This document shows positions 18,379-27,762 of a stretch of DNA of 64,000 nucleotides, one piece after another. Position 1 is the first letter of the stretch; each line of letters opens with the position of its first letter. The notes beneath the pieces were generated by a model that was not told where the DNA came from, searched no databases, and saw nothing but the letters and a program-made list of their open reading frames with translations. Location of the stretch: NCBI RefSeq assembly GCF_016908495.1, contig NZ_JAFBDZ010000003.1, positions 496,001-560,000 on the forward strand. The letters are read 5' to 3'. Source of the DNA: Rossellomorea pakistanensis. GTDB lineage: Bacteria; Bacillota; Bacilli; Bacillales; Bacillaceae_B. Made by a program: the position numbers and the translations under genes.

Positions 18379-20136
18379 ATGCTTCAGTATAGTATTCCTG
18401 AAAGTAAACCAAACGGATATACGTATCAACAAGAAAAGAACTACCTATTAAAAGAAGATCAAGTGATCTATGCTAGAGTTAATAAAATCCTTCCAGAAGG
18501 ATTTGCTGAGGTCCAAATCGGAAATCGCAGACTAGTAGCCCAATTAGAAGCGCCACTTCTAGCAGGTGGGAAATATTGGTTTAGGGTAGTTTTTAACGAT
18601 AAAGCCCTTTCCTTGATCGTCTTACCATCCCCTAACCAGCAGGTGAATGTAACTGCTCAAATTAATTCAATACTTGAGAGTTTAAAAATCGAACCGATAA
18701 AGGAGCACCAATTGCTCTTATCGACATTTCTTTCTGAAAAAATCTCATTTTCAAAAGAAATGGTTTCTTTAACAGGGGGATGGTTATCCGAGATCGAAAA
18801 CAAGCATGCTGGACTACAAGCCGTCCTTAAGATGTTGAAACAAAATTTCCCAATGACGAAAAATATTTTTGATAGTCTCGTAAGTATGAAAGATGTGAAG
18901 CCTATAGTCAATTTAATTGAAGAGCTATCACAGCTTTTAAAAATAGAAAGTCAAATTAATGGGGCATCCCGAAGGCTTTTAACTGTATTGGAGAGTATTA
19001 AAAAACCATTTGAAACTAGGGTTTTTCATCAAGTGGTTGGAGAAGCAATGAGTATTCTTCTAGATAGGAAGCAACCATTTTCAACTCGTTATTCTAGTTT
19101 TCAATTGCTCCAAAAAGTAAATGTATTGAAGGCAAATGTTCATTTTTCTTCATGGGAAACACAGCATTTCGAACAATACCAATCCTTTATGGGAGAAATG
19201 GCTCGAGTTGAGTCTTCTTATCCAAAAGGAACGACACCCTTAGGGGACAATGCCATATATCAAAATCTCATAAATAACGCAAATGAACTTACAAAAGCAG
19301 AACAAATAAAGGTATTTAATAAAGGATTAGCAAATCTTTGTTTACAAGACAATCAATCCAATCTATTGCGCATTCTAGGTTCACCTGTATTGAACTCTAG
19401 GGATCTTTTTCAGCCTATGAGGCAATTACTCTTATTATCAACAGAAGAGCCCTATATCCAGCTATTGCGTGAACTTATTGTCCGTGCTGAGGCTGACGGG
19501 AATCTATCAAGTCTTACTATAAAGGATGCAATAAAAGAAGCTTTAGGAAAATTAGGATTAGATTTTGAAGCGAGCTTACATCGACAAGAATCATTCTTAA
19601 ATAAAGACCTTGAAACGTTAAAACCTATACTTCTTGATGTCCTTGCTTCTGCAAAGGCAGCCAGGGAAGTAAAAGAACTGGCTGAAAGGTTAATATTAAG
19701 AATGAACGGACAGTTATTATTATCACAAGAAAATGGCCCATTACTTCAAATTATTCAATCCTTCCCTTTTTATTGGCTAGGTCAACAAACAGATGTACAT
19801 ATTCAATGGGTAGGCCAAAAGAATGAGAACAATGAACTGAATACGGATCATTGTCGGATTTTATTTTACTTGAAGCTTGAATATATTAACGAGGTTATAG
19901 TAGATATGCTAGTGCAAAATAGAGTCGTCCTTTTATCCATCGTAAATGAGAATCCTAATCTTAAGGAACTTTTAGCAAAATTCATACCTCCATTAAAAAA
20001 AGGACTGGAGAAATTAAATTATCAACTTTCACATGTTCAATTTAAAATACCAGAAATAAATGATTCCTTAATCGAATCTTTTTATACTCATACTCAGGAT
20101 AACGATTTAAAAAAAGGAGTAGATATGAAAATATGA
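18379..20136 (+). CDS. ylqG: YlqG-like protein with FliK-like C-terminal region
   Basis: A protein of 585 residues at the ylqG position. It has no signal peptide or transmembrane helix. The N-terminal 80 residues look beta-rich (VIYARVNKILPEGFAEVQIG), the middle is helical, and residues about 465-570 (from SFPFYWLGQQTDVHIQW to LSHVQFKIP) have the hydrophobic pattern of the FliK hook-length-control C-terminal domain. Function is unknown. It overlaps ylqH, an FlhB-tail homologue, by four bases, so the two probably act together. Calling it FliK-like is inference from pattern. Confidence 0.75.
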   Translation: MLQYSIPESKPNGYTYQQEKNYLLKEDQVIYARVNKILPEGFAEVQIGNRRLVAQLEAPLLAGGKYWFRVVFNDKALSLIVLPSPNQQVNVTAQINSILESLKIEPIKEHQLLLSTFLSEKISFSKEMVSLTGGWLSEIENKHAGLQAVLKMLKQNFPMTKNIFDSLVSMKDVKPIVNLIEELSQLLKIESQINGASRRLLTVLESIKKPFETRVFHQVVGEAMSILLDRKQPFSTRYSSFQLLQKVNVLKANVHFSSWETQHFEQYQSFMGEMARVESSYPKGTTPLGDNAIYQNLINNANELTKAEQIKVFNKGLANLCLQDNQSNLLRILGSPVLNSRDLFQPMRQLLLLSTEEPYIQLLRELIVRAEADGNLSSLTIKDAIKEALGKLGLDFEASLHRQESFLNKDLETLKPILLDVLASAKAAREVKELAERLILRMNGQLLLSQENGPLLQIIQSFPFYWLGQQTDVHIQWVGQKNENNELNTDHCRILFYLKLEYINEVIVDMLVQNRVVLLSIVNENPNLKELLAKFIPPLKKGLEKLNYQLSHVQFKIPEINDSLIESFYTHTQDNDLKKGVDMKI

Positions 20137-20411
20137 AGGGAAATGTCTTTAATAGAAAAGAAGCAATTGCCCTAAGTTATAACGAGAAGGCTTTATATGC
20201 CCCCAAAGTCGTTGCGAAAGGAAAAGGAATGATTGCTGACAGAATTGTTGAAACGGCAAAAGCCCATAACGTCCCCATTCAAGAGGACAACAGTCTAGTA
20301 GAGTTACTCGGTCAACTAGATCTTAATGAATCTGTCCCTGAAGAGTTATACAACGCAGTAGCAGAAGTATTCGCATTTTTATATCGTATGGATCAGTTTG
20401 CAAAAAAATAG
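20133..20411 (+). CDS. ylqH: FlhB C-terminal-domain-like protein (YlqH)
   Basis: The 92-residue product aligns by eye with the cytosolic tail of FlhB in this same window: EAIALSYNEKALYAPKVVAKG corresponds to the FlhB segment after NPTH, and PEELYNAVAEVFAFLYRMDQ matches the FlhB end PEEFFKTVAEILAYVYRL. It has no transmembrane part and the self-cleavage motif NPTH is replaced by KEAI. Such FlhB-tail paralogues (FlhX/YlqH) are known. ATG 20133 overlaps the end of ylqG (ATGA). Confidence 0.9.
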   Translation: MKGNVFNRKEAIALSYNEKALYAPKVVAKGKGMIADRIVETAKAHNVPIQEDNSLVELLGQLDLNESVPEELYNAVAEVFAFLYRMDQFAKK

Positions 20412-20496
20412 TAAGTGATTGAGTTAAATTTACCTGCCAGGATAAGACATTGATTCCTGTTTTTGTTTTTGTAAAATAGTATTTTTTATGAATTTT

Positions 20497-20511
20497 TTGT
20501 AAGCGAATACA
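20497..20511 (+). promoter_or_regulatory. Catabolite-responsive element (cre1) upstream of sucC
   Basis: TTGTAAGCGAATACA matches the cre consensus WTGNAANCGNWNNCW at every fixed position. It lies about 53 bases upstream of the sucC -10 box, suggesting CcpA control. Confidence 0.75.
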
Positions 20512-20540
20512 TTTTTTTGGCTTTATACAATTTTGAAAAT

Positions 20541-20569
20541 TTAAATTAATATAATATATTTGTTATAAT
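20541..20569 (+). promoter_or_regulatory. sucCD promoter (extended -10)
   Basis: TGTTATAAT at 20561-20569 is an extended -10 element with a perfect TATAAT; the -35 position (TTAAAT, 20541-20546) is weak. The expected start is near 20576. Confidence 0.7.
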
Positions 20570-20598
20570 GGTAGACAGATATACTGTCATTTTATACA

Positions 20599-20613
20599 AT
20601 GAAAGCGCAGTCT
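20599..20613 (+). promoter_or_regulatory. Second catabolite-responsive element (cre2) in the sucC 5' untranslated region
   Basis: ATGAAAGCGCAGTCT is also an exact match to WTGNAANCGNWNNCW. It lies about 24-38 bases downstream of the predicted start, the position expected for a CcpA roadblock. Confidence 0.75.
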
Positions 20614-20645
20614 ATATTTTGAAGAGATTGATAGGAGGATGGGAA

Positions 20646-21806
20646 ATGAATATCCATGAATATCAAGGGAAAGAGCTCCTAAGAAATAATGGGGTTTCTG
20701 TACCAAATGGAAAAGTTGCCTTTTCTGCAGAAGAAGCTGTAGAAGCAGCGAAAAGCTTAGACTCTAGTGTCTATGTTGTAAAAGCTCAAATTCATGCAGG
20801 TGGTCGTGGAAAAGCTGGCGGAGTTAAAATCGCTAAAAGCTTAGACGAAGTTCGTACATATGCAGAAGAGTTATTAGGAAAAACATTAGTAACACATCAG
20901 ACTGGCCCTGAAGGTAAAGAAGTAAAACGTTTACTTATCGAAGAGGGTTGCGATATTCAAAAAGAATACTATGTTGGTTTAGTATTGGATCGTGCTACTT
21001 CCCAAGTGGTTCTGATGGCTTCTGAAGAAGGCGGAACGGAGATCGAAGAGGTTGCTGAAGAAACACCAGAGAAAATTTTCAAAGAGTATATCGATCCTGT
21101 TGTTGGATTAACAGGTTTCCAAGCTCGTCGTATTGCATTTAACATTAACATTCCAGCTAAGTTAGTTGGAAAAGCGGCTAAGTTTATGCTTGGTCTTTAC
21201 AATGTATTCATTGAAAAAGACTGTTCAATTGCTGAAATTAACCCGCTTGTCGTAACTGGTGACGGAAATGTTATGGCACTTGATGCCAAATTAAACTTCG
21301 ATGACAATGCTTTATACCGTCATAAAGATATCATGGAATATCGCGATTTAGATGAAGAAGATGCAAAAGAAATTGAAGCATCTAAATATGATTTAAGCTA
21401 TATTTCTTTAGATGGAAATATCGGTTGTATGGTTAACGGTGCTGGATTGGCTATGGCGACAATGGATATTATTAAGCATTATGGCGGGGACCCTGCTAAC
21501 TTCCTGGATGTTGGGGGCGGTGCTACAGCAGAAAAGGTAACCGAAGCTTTCAAAATCATTCTATCAGACCAAAATGTTAAAGGGATTTTCGTTAACATTT
21601 TCGGTGGAATCATGAAATGTGACATTATAGCTACTGGTGTTGTAGAGGCCGCTAAGCAAGTGGACTTAACAGTACCTCTAGTTGTTCGTTTAGAAGGAAC
21701 GAATGTTGACCTAGGGAAAGATATCCTTAAAAAGTCAGGTTTAAATATTATTGCAGCTGAGTCTATGGCAGACGGCGCACAAAAAATTGTTGAGCAAGTA
21801 GGCTAA
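20646..21806 (+). CDS. sucC: Succinyl-CoA synthetase beta subunit (ADP-forming)
   Basis: SucC with SucD makes ATP or GTP from succinyl-CoA in the citric acid cycle. The 386-residue product has an ATP-grasp domain from the start [16 protein letters not shown], the loop [12 protein letters not shown], and a C-terminal CoA-ligase domain with GGGATAEKV and [13 protein letters not shown] 20646 follows TAGGAGGATG; in-frame codons from 20568 lie in the leader and are rejected. Nineteen bases separate it from sucD. Two cre boxes flank its promoter. Confidence 0.97.
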   Translation: MNIHEYQGKELLRNNGVSVPNGKVAFSAEEAVEAAKSLDSSVYVVKAQIHAGGRGKAGGVKIAKSLDEVRTYAEELLGKTLVTHQTGPEGKEVKRLLIEEGCDIQKEYYVGLVLDRATSQVVLMASEEGGTEIEEVAEETPEKIFKEYIDPVVGLTGFQARRIAFNINIPAKLVGKAAKFMLGLYNVFIEKDCSIAEINPLVVTGDGNVMALDAKLNFDDNALYRHKDIMEYRDLDEEDAKEIEASKYDLSYISLDGNIGCMVNGAGLAMATMDIIKHYGGDPANFLDVGGGATAEKVTEAFKIILSDQNVKGIFVNIFGGIMKCDIIATGVVEAAKQVDLTVPLVVRLEGTNVDLGKDILKKSGLNIIAAESMADGAQKIVEQVG

Positions 21807-21824
21807 GAAAGGCAGGGGAACGTA

Positions 21825-22727
21825 ATGAGCGTATTTATTAATAAAGATACGAAGGTCGTTGTACAAGGAATTACAGGTTCAACAGCGCTTTTCCATACGA
21901 AACAAATGCTTGAATACGGAACACAAATCGTAGCTGGTGTAACCCCAGGAAAAGGCGGAACGGAAGTTGAGGGTGTTCCGGTATTCAATACAGTTGAAGA
22001 AGCAAAGCAAGCTACAGGTGCTAACGTATCTGTCATTTATGTTCCGGCTCCATTTGCGGCGGATGCCATTATGGAAGCTGTTGATTCTGAGTTGGATATA
22101 GCAATATGTATCACAGAGCATATTCCTGTTATGGATATGGTAAAAGTAAAACGTTATATGAGTGGCAAGAAGACTCGCTTAGTGGGTCCTAACTGCCCAG
22201 GAGTGATCACTCCTGAAGAATGTAAAATCGGAATAATGCCAGGGTACATCCATACGAAAGGGCATGTCGGAGTAGTTTCCCGTTCTGGAACTTTAACATA
22301 TGAAGCTGTTCATCAGCTTTCACAAGCAGGCATCGGTCAATCAACTGCAGTAGGTATCGGTGGAGATCCGGTTAATGGAACAGACTTTATTGATGTATTA
22401 AAAGCATTCAATGAAGATCCTGATACAAAAGCGGTTATTATGATTGGCGAAATTGGCGGAACGGCAGAAGAAGAAGCAGCTGAATGGGTAAAAGCCAATA
22501 TGACTAAGCCTGTTGTAGGATTCATTGGCGGTCGTACTGCTCCTCCGGGGAAACGTATGGGACATGCAGGTGCGATTATTTCCGGTGGTAAAGGGACTGC
22601 TGACGAAAAAATCCGTGTTATGAATGAATGCGGTATTGAGGTTGCAGATACTCCATCTGTAATGGGAGAAACCTTAATTAAAGTTTTAAAAGAAAAAGAC
22701 CTTTACGAGCAATGTAAAACACATTAA
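21825..22727 (+). CDS. sucD: Succinyl-CoA synthetase alpha subunit
   Basis: SucD binds CoA and carries the phosphohistidine intermediate. The 300-residue product has the Rossmann CoA-binding segment [16 protein letters not shown], the [12 protein letters not shown] turn, and the active-site histidine in [11 protein letters not shown] (about 246). ATG 21825 follows AGGCAGGGG. It forms a two-gene operon with sucC and ends before a long hairpin terminator. Confidence 0.97.
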   Translation: MSVFINKDTKVVVQGITGSTALFHTKQMLEYGTQIVAGVTPGKGGTEVEGVPVFNTVEEAKQATGANVSVIYVPAPFAADAIMEAVDSELDIAICITEHIPVMDMVKVKRYMSGKKTRLVGPNCPGVITPEECKIGIMPGYIHTKGHVGVVSRSGTLTYEAVHQLSQAGIGQSTAVGIGGDPVNGTDFIDVLKAFNEDPDTKAVIMIGEIGGTAEEEAAEWVKANMTKPVVGFIGGRTAPPGKRMGHAGAIISGGKGTADEKIRVMNECGIEVADTPSVMGETLIKVLKEKDLYEQCKTH

Positions 22728-22735
22728 TTTAATAT

Positions 22736-22838
22736 AGAATGACCTCTTTTATGACACACCATTTTTACCATTATTAAATAGACAAAGGTTTATTTAGAAT
22801 ATACTAGTGTGTACTTCTTAAAAGGGGTCATTCTTTTT
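22736..22838 (+). terminator. Long hairpin terminator after sucD
   Basis: AGAATGACCTCTTTTA (22736-22751) pairs with the arm ending GGGGTCATTCT at 22834, with one G-T pair, then five T. The 66-base interior has a second pairing of ACACAC with GTGTGT. dprA begins 26 bases further on. Confidence 0.85.
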
Positions 22839-22864
22839 AATATAATAGGTATAAGGAGGTATTT

Positions 22865-23749
22865 ATGGGTTGTTCACGTAACACTCTTATCCATCTATGC
22901 CACTGTCGAGGTATAGGGTGGAAGACCATTTATAAACTTTCTAAACATGTTCGACCATTGAATCAAATTTATATTCTTAACCAAGCAGAAATACACTCAA
23001 TCACAGGTTTATCACTCCAAAATTTATCTGCTTTTTTTAAAGATTTACATTCGATAGATATTTCCTCACTACTATTCTTCTACCAAACCAAAGAAATTCA
23101 ACTTCTCACCATATTAGATAACCAATACCCACCGCTCTTAAAACAAATCTATGATCCTCCATGGGTACTCTTTCTCAAAGGTAATCAAAACTTACTAGAA
23201 AAGGAAAATAAAATAGCTATTGTTGGTTCTAGGAAAGCGGACAATTATACTGATCACGCTCTTCACATACTGGTGCCGAAACTAGTTCAGAAGGGCTATG
23301 TGATTGTAAGTGGACTTGCCCTAGGTGCTGATGAGAAAGCCCATCGCAAGACAATCGAATATAATGGTTCAACAATTGGTGTATTGGGAGGAGGATTTTT
23401 TCATCTCTATCCCGAAAGAAATAGTAAACTCGCACAAATGATGATGAGGGATCAGTTAGTCATTTCAGAATTCCCACCAGATACAAAACCACAGAAATGG
23501 TGTTTTCCCCTACGCAATAGGATAATTAGTGGATTATCTAAAGGGATTATTGTTACTCAAGCTGCCGAACGTAGTGGAACACTCATTACGGCAGAATACG
23601 GATTGAACGAGGGGAGAGAAGTATTTGCACTACCTGGCTCTATTCATCATCCACTATCAAAAGGAACAAACCAACTTATTCAACAGGGAGCGAAATTAAT
23701 TACAAGTTCTGAAGATGTTTTTTCTGAACTAGAGTATAAATTTTATTAA
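22865..23749 (+). CDS. dprA: DNA processing protein DprA (Smf)
   Basis: DprA protects incoming single-stranded DNA in natural transformation and loads RecA. The 294-residue product has an N-terminal helix-hairpin-helix-like region (CHCRGIGWKTIYKL) and the Rossmann DprA domain with IAIVGSRKADNYT, VSGLALGADEKAH, GGGFFHLYPERN and the end region LPGSIHHPLSKGTNQLIQQGA. ATG 22865 follows AAGGAGG. No promoter is clear; TATAAT at 22841 is too close to the start to be usual. Presence of dprA alone does not prove competence. Confidence 0.95.
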   Translation: MGCSRNTLIHLCHCRGIGWKTIYKLSKHVRPLNQIYILNQAEIHSITGLSLQNLSAFFKDLHSIDISSLLFFYQTKEIQLLTILDNQYPPLLKQIYDPPWVLFLKGNQNLLEKENKIAIVGSRKADNYTDHALHILVPKLVQKGYVIVSGLALGADEKAHRKTIEYNGSTIGVLGGGFFHLYPERNSKLAQMMMRDQLVISEFPPDTKPQKWCFPLRNRIISGLSKGIIVTQAAERSGTLITAEYGLNEGREVFALPGSIHHPLSKGTNQLIQQGAKLITSSEDVFSELEYKFY

Positions 23750-23830
23750 AATCATATACAATTTTATAAATAGAGTCGCAAGTCATTTTTTAGCAAAAAA
23801 CTAAAATATCCAATCTTTTCATACAAAAAG

Positions 23831-23867
23831 GTTGCAATTATGCTCAATCTGTTATACATTTTGCAAC
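23831..23867 (+). promoter_or_regulatory. Candidate promoter with inverted repeat between dprA and topA
   Basis: TTGCAA (23832-23837), 15 bases and an extended -10 TGTTATACA (23850-23858) form a plausible promoter. Arms GTTGCAA (23831-23837) and TTGCAAC (23861-23867) overlap its -35 box and start point, like an operator. Confidence 0.4.
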
Positions 23868-24008
23868 AGACACATTACGCGTATTACCGGATATGAATAA
23901 ATATTCTTTTGGCAGTTCACTGGATCCTTTAACTTAATGTATAGTAAAGATTCAAATATTTGTTCCTGTCTGCTCAAAGTGCCTTTTAATAGGTGCATTT
24001 GCTTTTCT
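23866..24008 (+). ncRNA. Candidate structured small RNA between dprA and topA
   Basis: Downstream of the candidate promoter, CAGACA (23867-23872) can pair with TGTCTG (23967-23972), and AATAAATATT (23896-23905) with AATATTTGTT (23955-23964). A terminator-like hairpin, CAAAGTGCC with GGTGCATTTG (23975-24001), is followed by CTTTTCT. Together these suggest a transcript of about 140 bases. No known RNA family is recognised, and an untranslated topA leader is the alternative. Confidence 0.35.
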
Positions 24009-24051
24009 AATAAAAAATACTTGTAAACGTTTCCTTTAAGGAACGTCAATA

Positions 24052-24081
24052 TTGACAATAGAGAATGAAAGAGATAATAAT
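24052..24081 (+). promoter_or_regulatory. topA promoter
   Basis: TTGACA (24052-24057), an 18-base spacer and AATAAT (24076-24081) form a sigma-A promoter. An imperfect inverted repeat, ACGTTTCCTT with AAGGAACGT, lies just upstream (about 24028-24046). Confidence 0.7.
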
Positions 24082-24118
24082 AAAACTTGATTATTTACCT
24101 CTTTAAGGAGGCTTTTGA

Positions 24119-26194
24119 ATGTCGGACTACTTAGTTATTGTGGAATCGCCGGCAAAGGCGAAAACGATAGAACGCTACTTAGGAAAAAAATATAAAGTGA
24201 GAGCATCTATGGGGCATGTTCGCGATTTGCCGAAAAGTCAAATGGGTGTAGATGTAGAAAATCGCTTTGAACCAAAATATATAACAATAAGAGGGAAAGG
24301 CCCAGTATTAAAAGAATTAAAAACAGCGGCAAAAAAAGCAAAGAAGATTTACCTTGCAGCCGACCCCGATCGTGAAGGAGAAGCCATTGCATGGCATTTG
24401 GCTCATAGCTTAGATCTTGATGTTAAGTCTGACTGCCGGGTTGTCTTTAATGAAATTACAAAGGATGCCATAAAAGATTCATTTAAACACCCTCGTCCAA
24501 TCAATATGGATTTAGTTGATTCACAGCAAGCCCGTCGTATATTAGACAGATTAGTAGGGTATAACATTAGCCCATTACTTTGGAAGAAAGTAAAAAAAGG
24601 ATTGAGTGCTGGACGAGTCCAATCGGTGGCAGTTCGGATGATCATTGACCGCGAAAATGAAATAAATCATTTCATTCCAGAAGAATACTGGACAATTGAA
24701 GCAGCTTTTGAAAAAGGAAAAGAATCTTTTCAAGCTCATTTTCACGGTGTGAATGGCAAGAAAGTGGAGCTGAAATCAGAAGCAGACGTACAAGACATAA
24801 TGAAAAAATTAAAAGGCGATATTTTCGAAATATCCAATGTGACAAAAAAAGAAAGAAAGCGTAACCCAGCTCCGCCGTTTACCACATCTTCCCTTCAGCA
24901 GGAAGCTGCTAGAAAGTTAAACTTTAGAGCAAAGAAAACGATGATGTTAGCACAACAGCTATATGAAGGAATTGATATTGGTAAAGAGGGCACAGTAGGT
25001 TTAATTACGTATATGAGAACCGATTCTACTCGAGTATCAGAGGTTGCACAAAAAGAGGCAAATGAATATATCCTCGATAAATACGGGAATGATTTTGCTC
25101 GTACAGCTGAAAGAAAAGATAAGAAACAACAAAATACTCAAGATGCTCATGAAGCGATTCGTCCTACTAGTACACTGAGAGACCCTGCATCTGTGAAGGA
25201 ATATTTATCAAGAGATCAATTAAGATTGTATAGGCTAATTTGGGAAAGGTTTACTGCAAGTCAAATGTCTCCTGCTATTATGGATACAATGAGTGTGGAT
25301 TTAATAAATGGAGACGTCATGTTTAGAGCCACTGGATCAAAGGTGAAATTCAAAGGATTTATGAAAGTTTACATCGAGGGTTCTGATGATGGCAAAGAAG
25401 AAAAAGATAACATTTTGCCAGCTTTAGAAAAGGGAGATCAAGCAAAGACAAAAACAATTGATCCGAAACAGCATTTTACACAACCACCTCCTAGATATAC
25501 GGAGGCAAGACTTGTCAAAACCCTTGAAGAGTTAGGCATCGGCAGACCTTCAACATATGCACCAACATTAGACACCATTCAACGTAGAGGCTATGTAACA
25601 CTTGATAATAAACGTTTTGTACCTACAGAACTTGGTGAGATAGTATTAGAACTTATCATGGAATTTTTTCCAGATATCATCAACCTTGAATTTACAGCCA
25701 ATATGGAAAAAAGTCTTGATGATGTTGAAGAAGGAAAAGAACAATGGGTCAACATTATCGACGATTTTTATAAGGATTTTGAAAAACATCTTGAAAAAGC
25801 AGAAGAAGAGATGGAAAAAGTTGAAATTAAACCAGAGTTTGCTGGTGAAGATTGTGAAAACTGTGGAAGTCCAATGGTTTATAAGATGGGAAGGTACGGG
25901 AAGTTTATGGCCTGTAGCAATTTCCCTGATTGCCGTAATACAAAGCCAATTGTTAAAGAAATTGGCGTTAAATGTCCTAAGTGTGAAAAAGGAAATATTA
26001 TCGAAAGAAAAAGTAAAAAACGACGGATTTTCTATGGCTGTGATCAATATCCTGACTGTGACTTCCTATCATGGGATAAGCCAATAGAAAGAAAATGTCC
26101 GAAGTGTGAAGGATTGTTAGCAGAGAAGAAGCTGAAAAAAGGTATTCAAGTGCAGTGTGCAAATTGTGACTACAAAGAGGAACCTCAGAATTAG
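24119..26194 (+). CDS. topA: DNA topoisomerase I
   Basis: TopA relaxes negative supercoils through a transient 5'-phosphotyrosine break. The 691-residue product has the Toprim domain ([33 protein letters not shown]), the active-site tyrosine in [10 protein letters not shown] (Tyr298), the HEAIRPT motif and three C-terminal zinc-ribbon units starting near [15 protein letters not shown] and CPKCEG. ATG 24119 follows AAGGAGG. It equals the Bacillus enzyme in length. Confidence 0.98.
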   Translation: MSDYLVIVESPAKAKTIERYLGKKYKVRASMGHVRDLPKSQMGVDVENRFEPKYITIRGKGPVLKELKTAAKKAKKIYLAADPDREGEAIAWHLAHSLDLDVKSDCRVVFNEITKDAIKDSFKHPRPINMDLVDSQQARRILDRLVGYNISPLLWKKVKKGLSAGRVQSVAVRMIIDRENEINHFIPEEYWTIEAAFEKGKESFQAHFHGVNGKKVELKSEADVQDIMKKLKGDIFEISNVTKKERKRNPAPPFTTSSLQQEAARKLNFRAKKTMMLAQQLYEGIDIGKEGTVGLITYMRTDSTRVSEVAQKEANEYILDKYGNDFARTAERKDKKQQNTQDAHEAIRPTSTLRDPASVKEYLSRDQLRLYRLIWERFTASQMSPAIMDTMSVDLINGDVMFRATGSKVKFKGFMKVYIEGSDDGKEEKDNILPALEKGDQAKTKTIDPKQHFTQPPPRYTEARLVKTLEELGIGRPSTYAPTLDTIQRRGYVTLDNKRFVPTELGEIVLELIMEFFPDIINLEFTANMEKSLDDVEEGKEQWVNIIDDFYKDFEKHLEKAEEEMEKVEIKPEFAGEDCENCGSPMVYKMGRYGKFMACSNFPDCRNTKPIVKEIGVKCPKCEKGNIIERKSKKRRIFYGCDQYPDCDFLSWDKPIERKCPKCEGLLAEKKLKKGIQVQCANCDYKEEPQN

Positions 26195-26199
26195 TAGGT

Positions 26200-26235
26200 A
26201 AGGGTGAGCTTGAAGGCTCACTCTTTCCTTTTGTC
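26200..26235 (+). terminator. Intrinsic terminator after topA
   Basis: AAGGGTGAGC (26200-26209) pairs with GCTCACTCTT (26216-26225), with one G-T pair, followed by the T-rich TTCCTTTTG. Confidence 0.8.
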
Positions 26236-26395
26236 TGTTGTATTCCCATAAACAAACCATGTTGGAACAAACCACCGACTAATGAAAAGTGTCATTTTAT
26301 AAACTTTTTCCTTTTGTCTATTAAGGTAGTATTGTACAATGCAATAGGGATACGAGAAAGTGATATAAATAGTTTAGCTAGGAGGCTTTATATAA

Positions 26396-27700
26396 ATGGA
26401 AAAGGTAGTAAATGTGGTAGGAGCCGGGTTAGCAGGTAGTGAAGCAGCATGGCAGATTGCCAAAAGAGGAATTAACGTAAATCTATATGAAATGAGACCT
26501 GTTCGCCAAACTCCAGCACACCACACAGATAAATTTGCAGAACTTGTATGCAGTAATTCACTTCGTGCCAATACATTAACGAATGCAGTTGGAGTATTAA
26601 AGGAAGAAATGAGAAAGTTAGATTCTGTGATTATTTCTGCTGCTGATTCTAGTTCTGTTCCAGCAGGTGGAGCTCTTGCGGTAGATCGACATGAATTTGC
26701 TGCAAATGTTACCGAAAGGGTAAAAAATCATCCGAATGTAACGGTATATAATGAAGAAATAACCGATATACCAGAAGGAACCACAATTATTGCTACAGGA
26801 CCTTTGACAAGTGAAATATTTGCTCAAAAACTTAGAGACTTAACAGGTGAAGATTATTTATATTTTTATGATGCCGCCGCACCAATCCTTGAAAAAGATA
26901 GCATTAATATGGATAAAGTGTATCTTAAATCCCGTTATGATAAAGGGGAAGCAGCGTATTTAAATTGCCCAATGACAGAAGACGAGTTTAACCGCTTCTA
27001 TGATGCACTGATTTCTGCTGAAACAGTTCCACTTAAAGAATTTGAAAAAGAGATTTTCTTTGAAGGGTGTATGCCAATTGAAGTAATGGGGCAACGGGGA
27101 AAGAAAACGATGTTGTTCGGTCCATTGAAGCCTGTAGGATTAGAGGATCCGAAAACGGGTAAACGCCCTTATGCGGTTGTGCAATTAAGACAAGATGATG
27201 CTGCAGGAACATTATATAATATTGTTGGATTTCAAACTCATCTAAAATGGGGACCTCAAAAAGAAGTGATTCGTATGATTCCAGGACTAGAAAATGCAGA
27301 GATTGTTCGTTATGGAGTAATGCATAGAAACACTTTTATTAACTCGCCAAAAGTATTAAAAGCTACCTATCAATTTAAAAACAGAGAGAATTTGTTCTTC
27401 GCAGGGCAAATGACTGGTGTTGAAGGGTATGTTGAATCTGCAGCGAGTGGGTTGATTGCTGGAATCAATGCTGCTAAATTAGTAATGGATGAGGAATTAG
27501 TGGAGTTACCATATGAAACAGCAATGGGAAGTATGGCACGATATATTACGACAGCCAATCAAAAAAACTTTCAGCCAATGAATGCAAATTTTGGTTTATT
27601 GCCTGAACTTCCTAAGAAAATAAAAAACAAAAAAGAGCGAAATGAAGAACATGCAAAACGAGCATTAGAAACAATTCAAAATTTTGTGAAAAGATTGTAA
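26396..27700 (+). CDS. trmFO: Folate-dependent tRNA (uracil-54-C5)-methyltransferase TrmFO
   Basis: TrmFO makes ribothymidine 54 in tRNA using methylenetetrahydrofolate and FAD. The 434-residue product begins with the FAD dinucleotide fold [21 protein letters not shown] and includes [24 protein letters not shown] and the FAD-binding [22 protein letters not shown] 26396 follows TAGGAGG. It is the former gid gene, next to codV as in B. subtilis. A TACAAT at 26335-26340 may be its -10 box but the -35 is poor. Confidence 0.97.
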   Translation: MEKVVNVVGAGLAGSEAAWQIAKRGINVNLYEMRPVRQTPAHHTDKFAELVCSNSLRANTLTNAVGVLKEEMRKLDSVIISAADSSSVPAGGALAVDRHEFAANVTERVKNHPNVTVYNEEITDIPEGTTIIATGPLTSEIFAQKLRDLTGEDYLYFYDAAAPILEKDSINMDKVYLKSRYDKGEAAYLNCPMTEDEFNRFYDALISAETVPLKEFEKEIFFEGCMPIEVMGQRGKKTMLFGPLKPVGLEDPKTGKRPYAVVQLRQDDAAGTLYNIVGFQTHLKWGPQKEVIRMIPGLENAEIVRYGVMHRNTFINSPKVLKATYQFKNRENLFFAGQMTGVEGYVESAASGLIAGINAAKLVMDEELVELPYETAMGSMARYITTANQKNFQPMNANFGLLPELPKKIKNKKERNEEHAKRALETIQNFVKRL

Positions 27701-27709
27701 AATTAATTG

Positions 27710-27748
27710 CAAGGGCTACTAAACTGTGTTACTATTTAGTAGCCCTTG
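27710..27748 (+). terminator. Perfect 14-bp hairpin between trmFO and xerC, without a T tail
   Basis: CAAGGGCTACTAAA (27710-27723) pairs with TTTAGTAGCCCTTG (27735-27748). It is followed by TGAGGTG rather than T, so it is unlikely to be a simple terminator on this strand. It ends about two bases before the xerC ribosome binding site. Confidence 0.6.
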
Positions 27749-27762
27749 TGAGGTGTTAAACA

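Noticed and set aside
25686..26087. Open frame of about 133 codons inside topA in another + frame
   Set aside because: It overlaps the zinc-ribbon region of topA; the lysine-rich translation is a by-product of A-rich codons.
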